In this document: piece by piece, positions 56,495 to 64,000 of the stretch
How positions within the stretch are numbered: position 1 is the first letter of the stretch
Layout: each line of letters starts with the position of its first letter
Source: Bowdeniella nasicola
GTDB taxonomy: Bacteria; Actinomycetota; Actinomycetes; Actinomycetales; Actinomycetaceae
DNA length: 64,000 nt
Assembly (NCBI RefSeq): GCF_900107735.1
Contig: NZ_FNQV01000008.1
Location: 1 to 64,000 of the forward strand
Direction of reading: 5' to 3'
Notes under the pieces: model-generated
The model's database searches: none
Seen by the model: the letters and a program-made list of their open reading frames with translations, nothing else
What the model was told of the DNA's origin: nothing
Program-made: the position numbers and the translations under genes

Positions 56495-57163
56495 CTAGCA
56501 GTGCTCACAGACTGAGGCGGCAAGTGTCCGTAGGGTCTCAACTTCGGCGGCGGCATCCTCGGCCTTGAAGACGGCTGAACCGGCGACAAAAACGTCGGCA
56601 CCAGCATCCGCGCACTGTTCGATTGTCTGCTGGGATACTCCCCCGTCGACCTGGATGGCGAGGTCGATCCCGCGGCGTTTGGCGGCCTCGCGGGTGCGCC
56701 GGATCTTGGGGAGCATCGAGGAAAGGAAGGGCTGTCCCCCGAAGCCAGGTTCGACCGTCATGATGAGGATCATGTCGACTTCGTCCAGAATTTCTTCGAA
56801 GGGTTCGATGCTCGTCGTTGGCTTGAGCGCCATTCCGACCCGCGCCCCCTGATTGCGAATCTCCCGCGCCAATCGGATCGGGGCAGCGGCGGCCTCGACG
56901 TGGAAGGTGACCGATGCGCATCCGGCTTCCGCATACGCAGGCGCCCAGCGATCCGCGTCCGCAATCATGAGGTGGGCATCGACCGGCAGAATGTTTGCGG
57001 CGACAATCTGCTCCACAACGGGTAGCCCCCACGTCAGGTTCGGGACAAAGTGGTTGTCCATCACGTCGACGTGGGCGAAGTCGGCATTCGAAATCTTCTC
57101 TAGCTCACCCCGCAGGTCGAGGATGTCGCAGTTAAGGATCGAAGGAGAAATCGTGACGCTCAT
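56495..57163 (-). CDS. rpe: Ribulose-phosphate 3-epimerase
   Basis: 222 residues, TIM barrel. Interconverts ribulose 5-phosphate and xylulose 5-phosphate. Opening [20 protein letters not shown], metal motif [34 protein letters not shown] and [29 protein letters not shown] are all canonical. It lies downstream of rsmB (9-bp gap), so the two are probably co-transcribed. Confidence 0.96.
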   Translation of the reverse strand: MSVTISPSILNCDILDLRGELEKISNADFAHVDVMDNHFVPNLTWGLPVVEQIVAANILPVDAHLMIADADRWAPAYAEAGCASVTFHVEAAAAPIRLAREIRNQGARVGMALKPTTSIEPFEEILDEVDMILIMTVEPGFGGQPFLSSMLPKIRRTREAAKRRGIDLAIQVDGGVSQQTIEQCADAGADVFVAGSAVFKAEDAAAEVETLRTLAASVCEHC

Positions 57164-57172
57164 ATTCCTAGC

Positions 57173-58528
57173 CTACTTGGTAAAAACTGCCCCAAACATG
57201 GCGTCGACACCGTGACGGTGCGGCCACAATTGCACGGATTGCGCACCTTCAGGAAGGTCAATGTCGGTTCCGATGGCCTCGCGCAGCAAGTCTGGCGCCG
57301 ACAGTTGCTTTAGACCGAGTGCTTTGGTCGCGTGCCGCACTTGGGTCAGCGTCTCGGCCACGAGCGGCGAGCACGTGACGTACGTGAGGATCCCTCCCGG
57401 CCGCAGTGCGGCAGCGGCCGATGCGAGCAGGTCACGCTGCAGGGCCGTGAGGTCGGGAACGTCGGAGGGGCGCTTCCGCCAGCGTGCTTCGGGGCGACGC
57501 CGCAGCGAGCCCACCCCCGTGCACGGGGCATCAAGCAGGATACGGTCGTAACTTTCGGGTTCAGCGGCACCGATTTCGCGGCCGTCCCCCGTGCGAATGG
57601 TGACGTCGGGGAAGGGAGCGAGCGCCCCGCGCACGAGTTCCGTGCGGTGGGGCGATACTTCGTTAGCAACGAGGTCCGCGCCGCGATGGGCGGCTTCGGC
57701 GGCGAGGACGCCGGCTTTGCCACCGGGTCCCGCACACATATCGAGCCACTTCTCATCGGGTCCGTCGATCGGGGTGCGTGCTGCGAGCAGTGCCATGAGT
57801 TGGCTGCCCTCGTCCTGGACGGCGATCTTGCCGGCCCTCACCTCTCTGATGCGGCCGGGGTTTCCGCGCTCCATGCGAAGCCCGATGGGTGAATACGGCG
57901 TCTTTTCCAGCGGCACGGGAAGATGGTGAATGAGAGCGTCGCGGTCACCGATTTTGACGGCGAGATCGACCTGCGGCGGATTGTTGTTCGCGACGAGAAG
58001 GCGAGCGATCTCTCCCGGGTCTTCGCCGTGGGCTGCGAGCGCTGCCGACAGTTCCCGCACGAGCCAGGCCGGGTGGGAATACCAGTGGGCTAACCCATCT
58101 CGCTCGGCCAACACGTCCGTCTTCCACTCGGAAAGCTCGCGCCGCGACAGCGTTCGCAAGACGCCATTGACGAAGCCCGTCGGTTTGGGCCCGCAATACT
58201 CGCGTGCCGCGTCGACCGCTTGCGAAACTGCGGCATGCGGAGACGTCTTGAGTGCCAGCATGTCGTGTGCGGCCATGCGCAGGATTGCCCGAATCGGGGC
58301 GTCGAGGTCACCCATGGAGCGGCTGTTCGTGATCATCCGGAAGATCGCGTCGTATCGTCCGGTCAGGCGGCTCGTGCCGTAGACCAGTTCGGTTGCGAAG
58401 GCCGCGTCGCGTGGCGATAGCCGGGCTTCGCGCAGTATCTCCGGGAGTTTGAGGTTCGCGTATGCGCCGTCGAGATCGATGGCGAGCAAGGTATCTATGG
58501 CAACCCTGCGGGAATCGGTCAGGTTCAC
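57173..58528 (-). CDS. rsmB: 16S rRNA (cytosine-C5)-methyltransferase RsmB
   Basis: 451 residues: an N-terminal NusB-like RNA-binding domain (AIDTLLAIDLDGAYANLKLP, FATELVYGTSRLTGRYD) and a C-terminal Rossmann methyltransferase (LDMCAGPGGKAGVLAAEA, LLDAPCTGVGSLRRRPEARW with the catalytic Cys, VTCSPLVAETLTQV). By family it methylates C967 of 16S rRNA. The start overlaps the fmt stop by 4 bp. Confidence 0.93.
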   Translation of the reverse strand: MNLTDSRRVAIDTLLAIDLDGAYANLKLPEILREARLSPRDAAFATELVYGTSRLTGRYDAIFRMITNSRSMGDLDAPIRAILRMAAHDMLALKTSPHAAVSQAVDAAREYCGPKPTGFVNGVLRTLSRRELSEWKTDVLAERDGLAHWYSHPAWLVRELSAALAAHGEDPGEIARLLVANNNPPQVDLAVKIGDRDALIHHLPVPLEKTPYSPIGLRMERGNPGRIREVRAGKIAVQDEGSQLMALLAARTPIDGPDEKWLDMCAGPGGKAGVLAAEAAHRGADLVANEVSPHRTELVRGALAPFPDVTIRTGDGREIGAAEPESYDRILLDAPCTGVGSLRRRPEARWRKRPSDVPDLTALQRDLLASAAAALRPGGILTYVTCSPLVAETLTQVRHATKALGLKQLSAPDLLREAIGTDIDLPEGAQSVQLWPHRHGVDAMFGAVFTK

Positions 58529-59454
58529 TCGGTTACCTCAAAACTCTTCTCTCCGCGCCATCCGCGTAGCCATGCGCTGGCAGGCATGGCTTTCTTGCCG
58601 GCCGGCGCAATCTCCTCTAGCAGGATCGAACCGGCTCCCGTCGCCACAATGACATCCCCGCCAATTTCTTCGAAGGTGCCGGGTTCCGTTCCGGCCTGCC
58701 TCGTATCCTCTCGCGCGGCGAGGATCTTGATTCGCGTACCGTCGCTCGTTCGAGTCCAGGCACCAGGATCGGGCGTGAAGGCGCGGATATGACGGTCGAT
58801 CTGCGCTGCTGGGAGCTGCCAGTTGACCTGGCCTTGCGCGGGCGTCAGTTGCGGGGCATGCGAGATGCCGTCCTCATCCTGCGCAACGGCGCTGAGGTGG
58901 TCTTCTTCGATGGCGGTGAGGGTTTGCGAGAGAATAACCGTCCCTTGCTCGGCCAGTTCTGTGAGCGCCTGTCCGGAGGTGACTCTGTCGGAAAGCTCGA
59001 TCGACTCGCGACGGAAGATTGGACCCGTATCGAGGCCAGCATCGATCTGAAAAACCGTCACACCAAAGGGGGCCGCGCCGTCTTCGATCATGCGCTGCAC
59101 CGGTGCCGCTCCGCGGTATGCGGGAAGGAGCGAAAAATGGAGGTTAATCCACCCGTAGCGCGTCAGGTCGAAGGCCGAGGCAGGTACGAGAGCGCCGTAG
59201 GCAACGACGGCGACGGCATCGGCTTCATGACTGGCGATCCAGGCCTGGGTTTCCGGCTCTTTTAGGCTCGCAGTCTTATAGACCGGGATATCCAGGTCCT
59301 GTGCGGCAAGTGCTACCGGTGATGGGTGGAGGGTTTTACCGCGCTTGCCGCGAGCATCAGGCATCGTGAGCACTCCCACGACCTCGTGGTCAGTGGCAAG
59401 TCGGGTCAGCGAAGTTACTGCGGGCTGGGGGGTTCCTGCAAACAGCAGTCTCAT
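58525..59454 (-). CDS. fmt: Methionyl-tRNA formyltransferase
   Basis: 309 residues. Formylates initiator Met-tRNA using 10-formyl-THF. Seen: MRLLFAGTPQPAVTSL, and the formyl-transfer motif INLHFSLLPAYRGAAPVQR with catalytic Asn and His, then DAGLDTGPIF. C-terminal OB-like domain present. It overlaps rsmB and the HAD gene by 4 bp each, forming a translation-linked operon. No def (deformylase) gene is adjacent. Confidence 0.95.
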   Translation of the reverse strand: MRLLFAGTPQPAVTSLTRLATDHEVVGVLTMPDARGKRGKTLHPSPVALAAQDLDIPVYKTASLKEPETQAWIASHEADAVAVVAYGALVPASAFDLTRYGWINLHFSLLPAYRGAAPVQRMIEDGAAPFGVTVFQIDAGLDTGPIFRRESIELSDRVTSGQALTELAEQGTVILSQTLTAIEEDHLSAVAQDEDGISHAPQLTPAQGQVNWQLPAAQIDRHIRAFTPDPGAWTRTSDGTRIKILAAREDTRQAGTEPGTFEEIGGDVIVATGAGSILLEEIAPAGKKAMPASAWLRGWRGEKSFEVTE

Positions 59455-60071
59455 ACGTTTGCGGACCTCGTCATATCTCGCGCCCAGCTGCGGGCATCCT
59501 TTGCGCTGGTGAAGTGGTGAGCGGTGAGACCCACTGATTCCGCGGCTTCGACGTTAGCAATGCTGTCATCAACGAATCCCGTCAGTTCCGGTGTGAGATC
59601 CCACCGAGATAACGCGAGCTCAAAGATCCGTGGATCCGGTTTGGCCATCCCCTCGGCGCCGGAGACTAAGATGTCGTCGAAAAACTCGAAGGACGGAACC
59701 GCCGCCTCCGCGTGATGGAAGGTCTCGGCGGACCAGTTTGTCAGGCCGAATAGGCGAATCCCGGCATTCTTCAGGTCGTGGAGGAGTTCATGGGTCCCCG
59801 GGATGAGTCCGGTCAGACATGCCCGGAAGTTCTCGACATAGTGCTTAAGGATCTTCGCATCCTCAGGATTGTCGCTACTCTCGAGCTCAGAAATCCAGTC
59901 GCCAAATGGCTTGCCGGCATCGTGATCCGCATTTTTGGTAAAGAAATCGGTGCGAGCAAAAAAGTCGTCGACGTCGCGTTCGGAAAGCTCTTCGGGCAGG
60001 GCGGCGTGGGGCTCCCACCTCACGACGACATTCCCCAGATCGAAAATCAGTGTCGAAAGAGATGGTGTCAC
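59451..60071 (-). CDS. HAD-superfamily hydrolase
   Basis: 206 residues. HAD core: TLIFDLGNVVVRWEP (nucleophile Asp; second Asp of DxD replaced by Gly as in YihX-type enzymes), GLTNWSAETFHHAE (motif II), GMAKPDPRIFELAL (motif III Lys) and GFVDDSIANVEAAESVG (motif IV). Likely a sugar-phosphate or nucleotide phosphatase; substrate cannot be told. It overlaps fmt by 4 bp. Confidence 0.85.
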   Translation of the reverse strand: MTPSLSTLIFDLGNVVVRWEPHAALPEELSERDVDDFFARTDFFTKNADHDAGKPFGDWISELESSDNPEDAKILKHYVENFRACLTGLIPGTHELLHDLKNAGIRLFGLTNWSAETFHHAEAAVPSFEFFDDILVSGAEGMAKPDPRIFELALSRWDLTPELTGFVDDSIANVEAAESVGLTAHHFTSAKDARSWARDMTRSANV

Positions 60072-60088
60072 GATTATCCTTCGCTTTC

Positions 60089-62056
60089 CTAGAGGTCCAA
60101 CGGATCCATTGTCGCAGACACGGGCGGCTCACTGCGGGTGCTGCGTTTCCGTATCAGCGCAGCCACCCGCGCTCGCAAGGCTCGGGCCCCGGCGTGCGGT
60201 ACCCGGATCAGGACCCGATCCGTTGTTTCGTTGAGAGCTGTGGGTCCAAGAATCTCCACGCCCGGTGCGGTATCGGAGAACGTGGCGGGAATGTCAGCGA
60301 GCGTTCCGCGTGGACCGGTAAGGTCAGCAACCGTAGCGACAGGCGGGAGGTGAAGTTCTGCACGTTCGGCAAGGAGCCGGTCGGCGAAGTTCGGGAAATC
60401 CGACCGGGTGAGGGCTTGTGCTACGGCTTCGTCTGGTTCACCGGTAAGCACAAAGCGACCTCCCTGCGGCCCCGGTTTGATGAGCGACCAGGCATTCGCG
60501 AGCTGGGTCGTCGCGTGGGCAGTGCCAGACAGTTCAGTGCGGGCAGTGAGCACCGACGCATCGATGACGATGCCGGCCTCGTAACCATCGGGGGCGATCG
60601 GTTCGGCTCCGGGCGTCGCCACGACGATTGCCGGGCGGGAATCGACGTTTTCAATGATTCCGGTCCGGGCGCCCGAGACGCGGATAAGGACACCGGGAAA
60701 TGCTCGGCCGAGTTCGTCCGCGGTGCGTTCGGAACCGATCGCAGCGGCGCGCACGTGGGTCGAGGAGCATTCTGGGCAGGAAAACTGGTGGGTGATGTGG
60801 CCTGCCCAGGTGCAGCGCAACCTGGCGCCGCGCTGCATGGTGACCGGGGAGGCGCATTCGGGACAGCGAACTTCTTCTCCGCAACGGGCGCAGCGCACCA
60901 TGTTGACGTAGCCGGCACGCGGCACGAGAACAAGGACCGGTCCCCGCTGCAGAGCTTCGCGCGCGACGGAAAACGCCACGGAAGACAACCGGCGGGCGGG
61001 CCCATCGGAAGCATCCCCCATGACGACGCGCGCCCCGTGCGAGCGAAGGGCATCTCGGCTCGGGGTAAGAGACTCGGCTTGCCCGCGCTGGACCAGCAGC
61101 TGCGTTTGGACGCTGCGGCCGAGTGAGGCAAAAACCGTAGCGCCCGCCCTGGCGAGCGCTATTCGCCATACCTGCGGGCGGGGCGCATGCCGTTCCCGCA
61201 ACAGCGGATCTGCCTCATCAAAGACGATCGTGAGTCCAAGATCCGGCAGCGGAGCCCAGGCCGCGGACCGCGTACCCACGACGACATCAACCTGGCCGAG
61301 TAGAGCAAGGAGGAACGCGCGGTACCGTGCGGCAGGCTTTTGCGATGACCCGTATCCGATTGCGGTGACGCCAGCCTCGGCGAGGACAGCGAGCACTCGC
61401 GTGATATCTCTGGCTGCTGGAACGATGATGAGGACTCGACGCCCCGAGGTCAGCGTGGCAAGGACGAGCTCGAGTGCGTCAACGAGCCACTGCGGTGTGC
61501 TGCCCACGACTCCGGGAAGTGCCTGCCAGGCAATCGTTGGTGAGGCACCTGACGCGAGTTTGGAAATGAGCTGATCGCCGCCGGGATAGGCATGCAACGC
61601 TGCCGGGTTTGGCGGCCGAGGCGGACTCGGAATCGCCCGCTGGGTCGCTCTCTCCCGCACCTGATTCTCGGTCCGTGCGTGCCGCGCGGGAATCGCGAGA
61701 CGCAAGACGTCGTAATAGGTGCCGGCGTAGTGCTTCGCTACCTCACCGACGGCTGCGGCGACCTCCGGGGTGAGCACTGGAAGGTCGGAGACGACCGAAC
61801 GCAGGTTTCGTAGCTCGCCCTCGTGATCGGAGCCGTCCGTGATGCGCGTGATGAAACCGGGGCGATCGCTTGGACCGAAGCGCGCGGTGATGCGCACTCC
61901 GGGCGCCGCATCGGCAAGGAGTTTTTCCGGCAGGGCGTAATCGAATTCTTGATCGAGGTGGGCTGCGGGCAGGTCGAGCCGGACGACAGCGACGGGACCA
62001 CGGTGACGCTCGCGCTCGGGAAGCGCGAGTCCTGGGATCTCCGGCTGGGTGCTCAC
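60089..62056 (-). CDS. priA: Primosomal protein N' (PriA), without a visible helicase Walker A
   Basis: 655 residues. The N-terminal 3'DNA-binding domain (AVVRLDLPAAHLDQEFDYALPEKL), and the zinc domain CARCGEEVRCPECASPVTMQ with further cysteines in LRCTWAGH and FSCPECSS, are both present. The helicase Walker A GxGKT is absent: the region reads ALPGVVGSTPQWLVDALELVL. The DEAD-box region survives as TIVFDEADPLLRE. Actinobacterial PriA proteins are known for loss of helicase activity; this fits. Probably still a replication-restart scaffold. Confidence 0.9.
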   Translation of the reverse strand: MSTQPEIPGLALPERERHRGPVAVVRLDLPAAHLDQEFDYALPEKLLADAAPGVRITARFGPSDRPGFITRITDGSDHEGELRNLRSVVSDLPVLTPEVAAAVGEVAKHYAGTYYDVLRLAIPARHARTENQVRERATQRAIPSPPRPPNPAALHAYPGGDQLISKLASGASPTIAWQALPGVVGSTPQWLVDALELVLATLTSGRRVLIIVPAARDITRVLAVLAEAGVTAIGYGSSQKPAARYRAFLLALLGQVDVVVGTRSAAWAPLPDLGLTIVFDEADPLLRERHAPRPQVWRIALARAGATVFASLGRSVQTQLLVQRGQAESLTPSRDALRSHGARVVMGDASDGPARRLSSVAFSVAREALQRGPVLVLVPRAGYVNMVRCARCGEEVRCPECASPVTMQRGARLRCTWAGHITHQFSCPECSSTHVRAAAIGSERTADELGRAFPGVLIRVSGARTGIIENVDSRPAIVVATPGAEPIAPDGYEAGIVIDASVLTARTELSGTAHATTQLANAWSLIKPGPQGGRFVLTGEPDEAVAQALTRSDFPNFADRLLAERAELHLPPVATVADLTGPRGTLADIPATFSDTAPGVEILGPTALNETTDRVLIRVPHAGARALRARVAALIRKRSTRSEPPVSATMDPLDL

Positions 62057-62084
62057 CTCTCTATGGAATCACACCCCGCCGACG

Positions 62085-63287
62085 TTACTTGACGGCCGCC
62101 TTGAGGTCCTCGACGCGGTCGGTGTTCTCCCACGTGAAATCGCGCAATTCTCGACCAAAGTGGCCATAAGCGGCGGTTTGCCGATAGATCGGACGCAGCA
62201 GGTCCAACTCGTCGATGATTGCAGCCGGACGCAGATCGAAGACGCGCTCGATGATTCGGGCGAGCTCGGCATCGGGCACGACGCCGGTCCCGAAGGTCTC
62301 CACGTACAGCCCGAGTGGACGAGCCATCCCAATGCCGTAGGAGACCTGAACCTCGCAGCGCGTCGCAAGTCCCGCCGCGACGACGTTCTTTGCCACCCAG
62401 CGCATCGCGTACGCGCCGGAGCGGTCAACCTTGGACGGGTCCTTACCCGAAAAGGCGCCGCCGCCGTGGCGCGCCATACCGCCATAGGTGTCGACGATGA
62501 TCTTGCGTCCGGTGAGCCCGGCATCGCCGCGAGGTCCACCCACCTCAAAGGAGCCGGAAGGGTTGACGTAAATGCTGAGCGATTCGTCGCCGGCATCGAA
62601 TCCTGCGGCCTGCAGCACGGGCGCAACGACGGACTCGATGAGCTTGTCCCGCAGGTCGTCTTGACTGATGTCGCGGTGGTGCTGTGTGGATAGCACAACG
62701 GAATCGATTCCCACCGGGGTGTCCCCGTCGTAGGCGACCGTGACCTGCGACTTGCCATCGGGGTATAGGCCGGGCACGCTGCCGTCCTTTCGCACGGCGG
62801 CGAGCGCTTCGGTCAGGCGATGCGCGAGGTGGATTGGCAGCGGCATGAGCGTCGCCGTGTCCGTGCAGGCGTAGCCAAACATGAGGCCCTGGTCGCCCGC
62901 GCCCTGCTGGTCGCGCGGATCCAGGGAGCCGCTTCGCAGTTCGAAGGACTTATCGATGCCTCCCGCGATTTCGCCGGACTGCTGATCGATGGAGACGAGC
63001 ACACCGCACGAATCCGCATCAAAGCTCGCCTCTGAGGAGGTGTAGCCGATGCGTCGGATCTGGCTGCGGACGATCTCCGGGATCTCCACGTACTCCGTCG
63101 TCGATAGTTCCCCGACCACTTGGATAAAGCCGGTCGTTGCCAAGGTCTCGATTGCCACGCGGGCCTGCGGGTCCGAACCTAACACGGCGTCCAAGATGGC
63201 GTCGGAGACTTGGTCGCACACCTTGTCCGGGTGGCCCTCAGTAACGGATTCAGAAGTGAAGAGTCGAACAGCGCTTGGGTCAGTCAC
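62085..63287 (-). CDS. metK: S-adenosylmethionine synthase
   Basis: 400 residues. Makes SAM from methionine and ATP. Canonical segments: [25 protein letters not shown] at the start, [50 protein letters not shown] with the P-loop-like metal site. It lies between coaBC and priA, the conserved actinobacterial order. No SAM riboswitch was seen in the short 5' gap. Confidence 0.97.
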   Translation of the reverse strand: MTDPSAVRLFTSESVTEGHPDKVCDQVSDAILDAVLGSDPQARVAIETLATTGFIQVVGELSTTEYVEIPEIVRSQIRRIGYTSSEASFDADSCGVLVSIDQQSGEIAGGIDKSFELRSGSLDPRDQQGAGDQGLMFGYACTDTATLMPLPIHLAHRLTEALAAVRKDGSVPGLYPDGKSQVTVAYDGDTPVGIDSVVLSTQHHRDISQDDLRDKLIESVVAPVLQAAGFDAGDESLSIYVNPSGSFEVGGPRGDAGLTGRKIIVDTYGGMARHGGGAFSGKDPSKVDRSGAYAMRWVAKNVVAAGLATRCEVQVSYGIGMARPLGLYVETFGTGVVPDAELARIIERVFDLRPAAIIDELDLLRPIYRQTAAYGHFGRELRDFTWENTDRVEDLKAAVK

Positions 63288-63354
63288 GCCCCCAAGTCTA
63301 CGACGGCCTGGCGCAAGCGTGCGCCGCTCGCCTCCGTGGCGGACAGCTCGTGAG

Positions 63355-64000
63355 CTAGCTCAATTCGGAGGCGATGGAATCGAGCAGAACACCCGCGACG
63401 TCGGCCTTGCTGCCGCCGCCTTCGGTGACGACGTTCCCATCGGGGCGCACCACTGTGACGTAGTTCGGGGTATCGCCAAATCCCCTGTCAACACCGACTT
63501 CGTTGATCGCCAGCAGGTCGGCTCCCTTGCGTGCCGCCTTCTGCTTGCCGTGGGTTAGTGCATCGGTGGACTCATCGCCCGTCTCAGCGGCAAAGCCCAC
63601 GATGACTTGCCCGTCCCGCTTGGCGGCCACGGCCGCTTTCAAGATGTCGGGGTTTTGCACTAGCCGCAGCGTGAGCCCATCGTCGCCGGTTTTCTTGTGC
63701 TTGTGTTCGGCCTGGCTTTCCGGGCGATAGTCGGCCACGGCCGCCGCCATGATGAGGACATCGACATCGGCGAGCCGGTCAAGAACCGCGGTGTGCAGGT
63801 CGCGTGCCGAGACGACCGGGACGACCTCAACTCCTTCGGGCAGATCCTGCGTCACGTCGGCAGCGACGTTGGCAGCCAGCAGCGTAACGTCGGCGCCTCG
63901 GCGCGCGGCCGCGGCCGCCAGCGCGACGCCTTGGCGTCCGGTGGAGCGGTTGCCGAGAAAACGTACGGGATCTAGCGCTTCGTGAGTGCCACCGGCGCTG
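63355..64000 (-). CDS. coaBC: CoaBC, C-terminal (phosphopantothenoylcysteine synthetase) part
   Basis: The 3' part of the gene; the frame runs off the right edge with no start in the window. The visible ~214 residues are the CoaB domain: [41 protein letters not shown] (catalytic Lys and Asn-region), and [13 protein letters not shown]. CoaB joins 4'-phosphopantothenate and cysteine using CTP; the missing CoaC half decarboxylates the product. It lies upstream of metK on the same strand. Confidence 0.93.
   Translation of the reverse strand, partial: SAGGTHEALDPVRFLGNRSTGRQGVALAAAAARRGADVTLLAANVAADVTQDLPEGVEVVPVVSARDLHTAVLDRLADVDVLIMAAAVADYRPESQAEHKHKKTGDDGLTLRLVQNPDILKAAVAAKRDGQVIVGFAAETGDESTDALTHGKQKAARKGADLLAINEVGVDRGFGDTPNYVTVVRPDGNVVTEGGGSKADVAGVLLDSIASELS

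Noticed and set aside
60050-61126. A 358-codon plus-strand frame across priA
   Set aside because: It lies wholly inside priA and has an Arg/Gly/Asp-rich composition with no motifs; antisense shadow.

Overview
The window reads as chromosomal DNA of a GC-rich actinobacterium. Lineage markers support this: RbpA, PafB/PafC-type WYL regulators beside a Tat operon, a GarA-like FHA protein with FtsR-like MerR regulators, an S-(hydroxymethyl)mycothiol dehydrogenase (so mycothiol rather than glutathione), polyprenol-phosphate-mannose synthase beside Lnt, and a PriA without a visible Walker A motif. Family-level placement (for example near Actinomyces, Schaalia, Trueperella or Arcanobacterium) is inference. 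No rRNA, tRNA or CRISPR array was seen.

Left accessory zone (1-7.6 kb): the 5' end of an IS256-family element enters at the left edge and has cut a helical-repeat regulator-like gene. Next is a secreted beta-helix protein gene that ends abruptly inside a 75-bp sequence (1762-1836). A second copy of that sequence (7553-7627, 71/75 identical, same orientation) lies 5.8 kb away. The segment between the copies holds an ornithine cyclodeaminase-like gene, a TetR / ABC-ATPase / YhgE-Pip operon with a perfect 29-bp palindromic operator, and a frameshifted Erm-type 23S rRNA methyltransferase. It looks like an acquired and partly decayed island.

Histidine utilisation (7.7-15.8 kb): six overlapping genes, hutH, hutU, an M20 amidohydrolase, hutF, hutI and a dicarboxylate/amino acid:cation symporter. 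The M20 enzyme occupies the place expected for HutG, so the likely route is histidine, urocanate, imidazolone propionate, formimidoylglutamate, N-formylglutamate, glutamate. No hut regulator is visible.

15.8-26.1 kb: a DUF2891 protein, a CPA2 antiporter, aminopeptidase N, a TetR regulator, and then the conserved actinobacterial cluster DUF881, Sbp, DUF881, GarA, FtsR, MerR, followed by an unrecognised gene.

26.1-32.2 kb: a second YhgE/Pip protein is translationally coupled to an MMPL transporter whose C-terminus carries a degenerate ABC-ATPase-like domain. A TetR gene is divergent to it. This is a rearranged counterpart of the YhgE/ATPase pair in the left island.

32.2-44.7 kb: mscR and a metallo-beta-lactamase-fold partner; rlmC; a histidine phosphatase; an NAD(P)H-hydrate dehydratase; lgt; two tandem YkvI-type membrane proteins; a nitronate monooxygenase divergent from rbpA, which has a SigR/SigH-type promoter; and ppm1 overlapping lnt.

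44.8-64 kb, nearly all on the minus strand: an Mtr4/HelY-like helicase, a diacylglycerol-kinase-family enzyme, tatC, tatA, pafC, pafB, a plus-strand DUF3866 gene, a PH-domain protein, hisG, hisE, a two-gene ABC transporter behind an FMN riboswitch (probably riboflavin uptake, RibX/RibY), rpe, rsmB, fmt, a HAD hydrolase, priA, metK and the 3' part of coaBC at the right edge.
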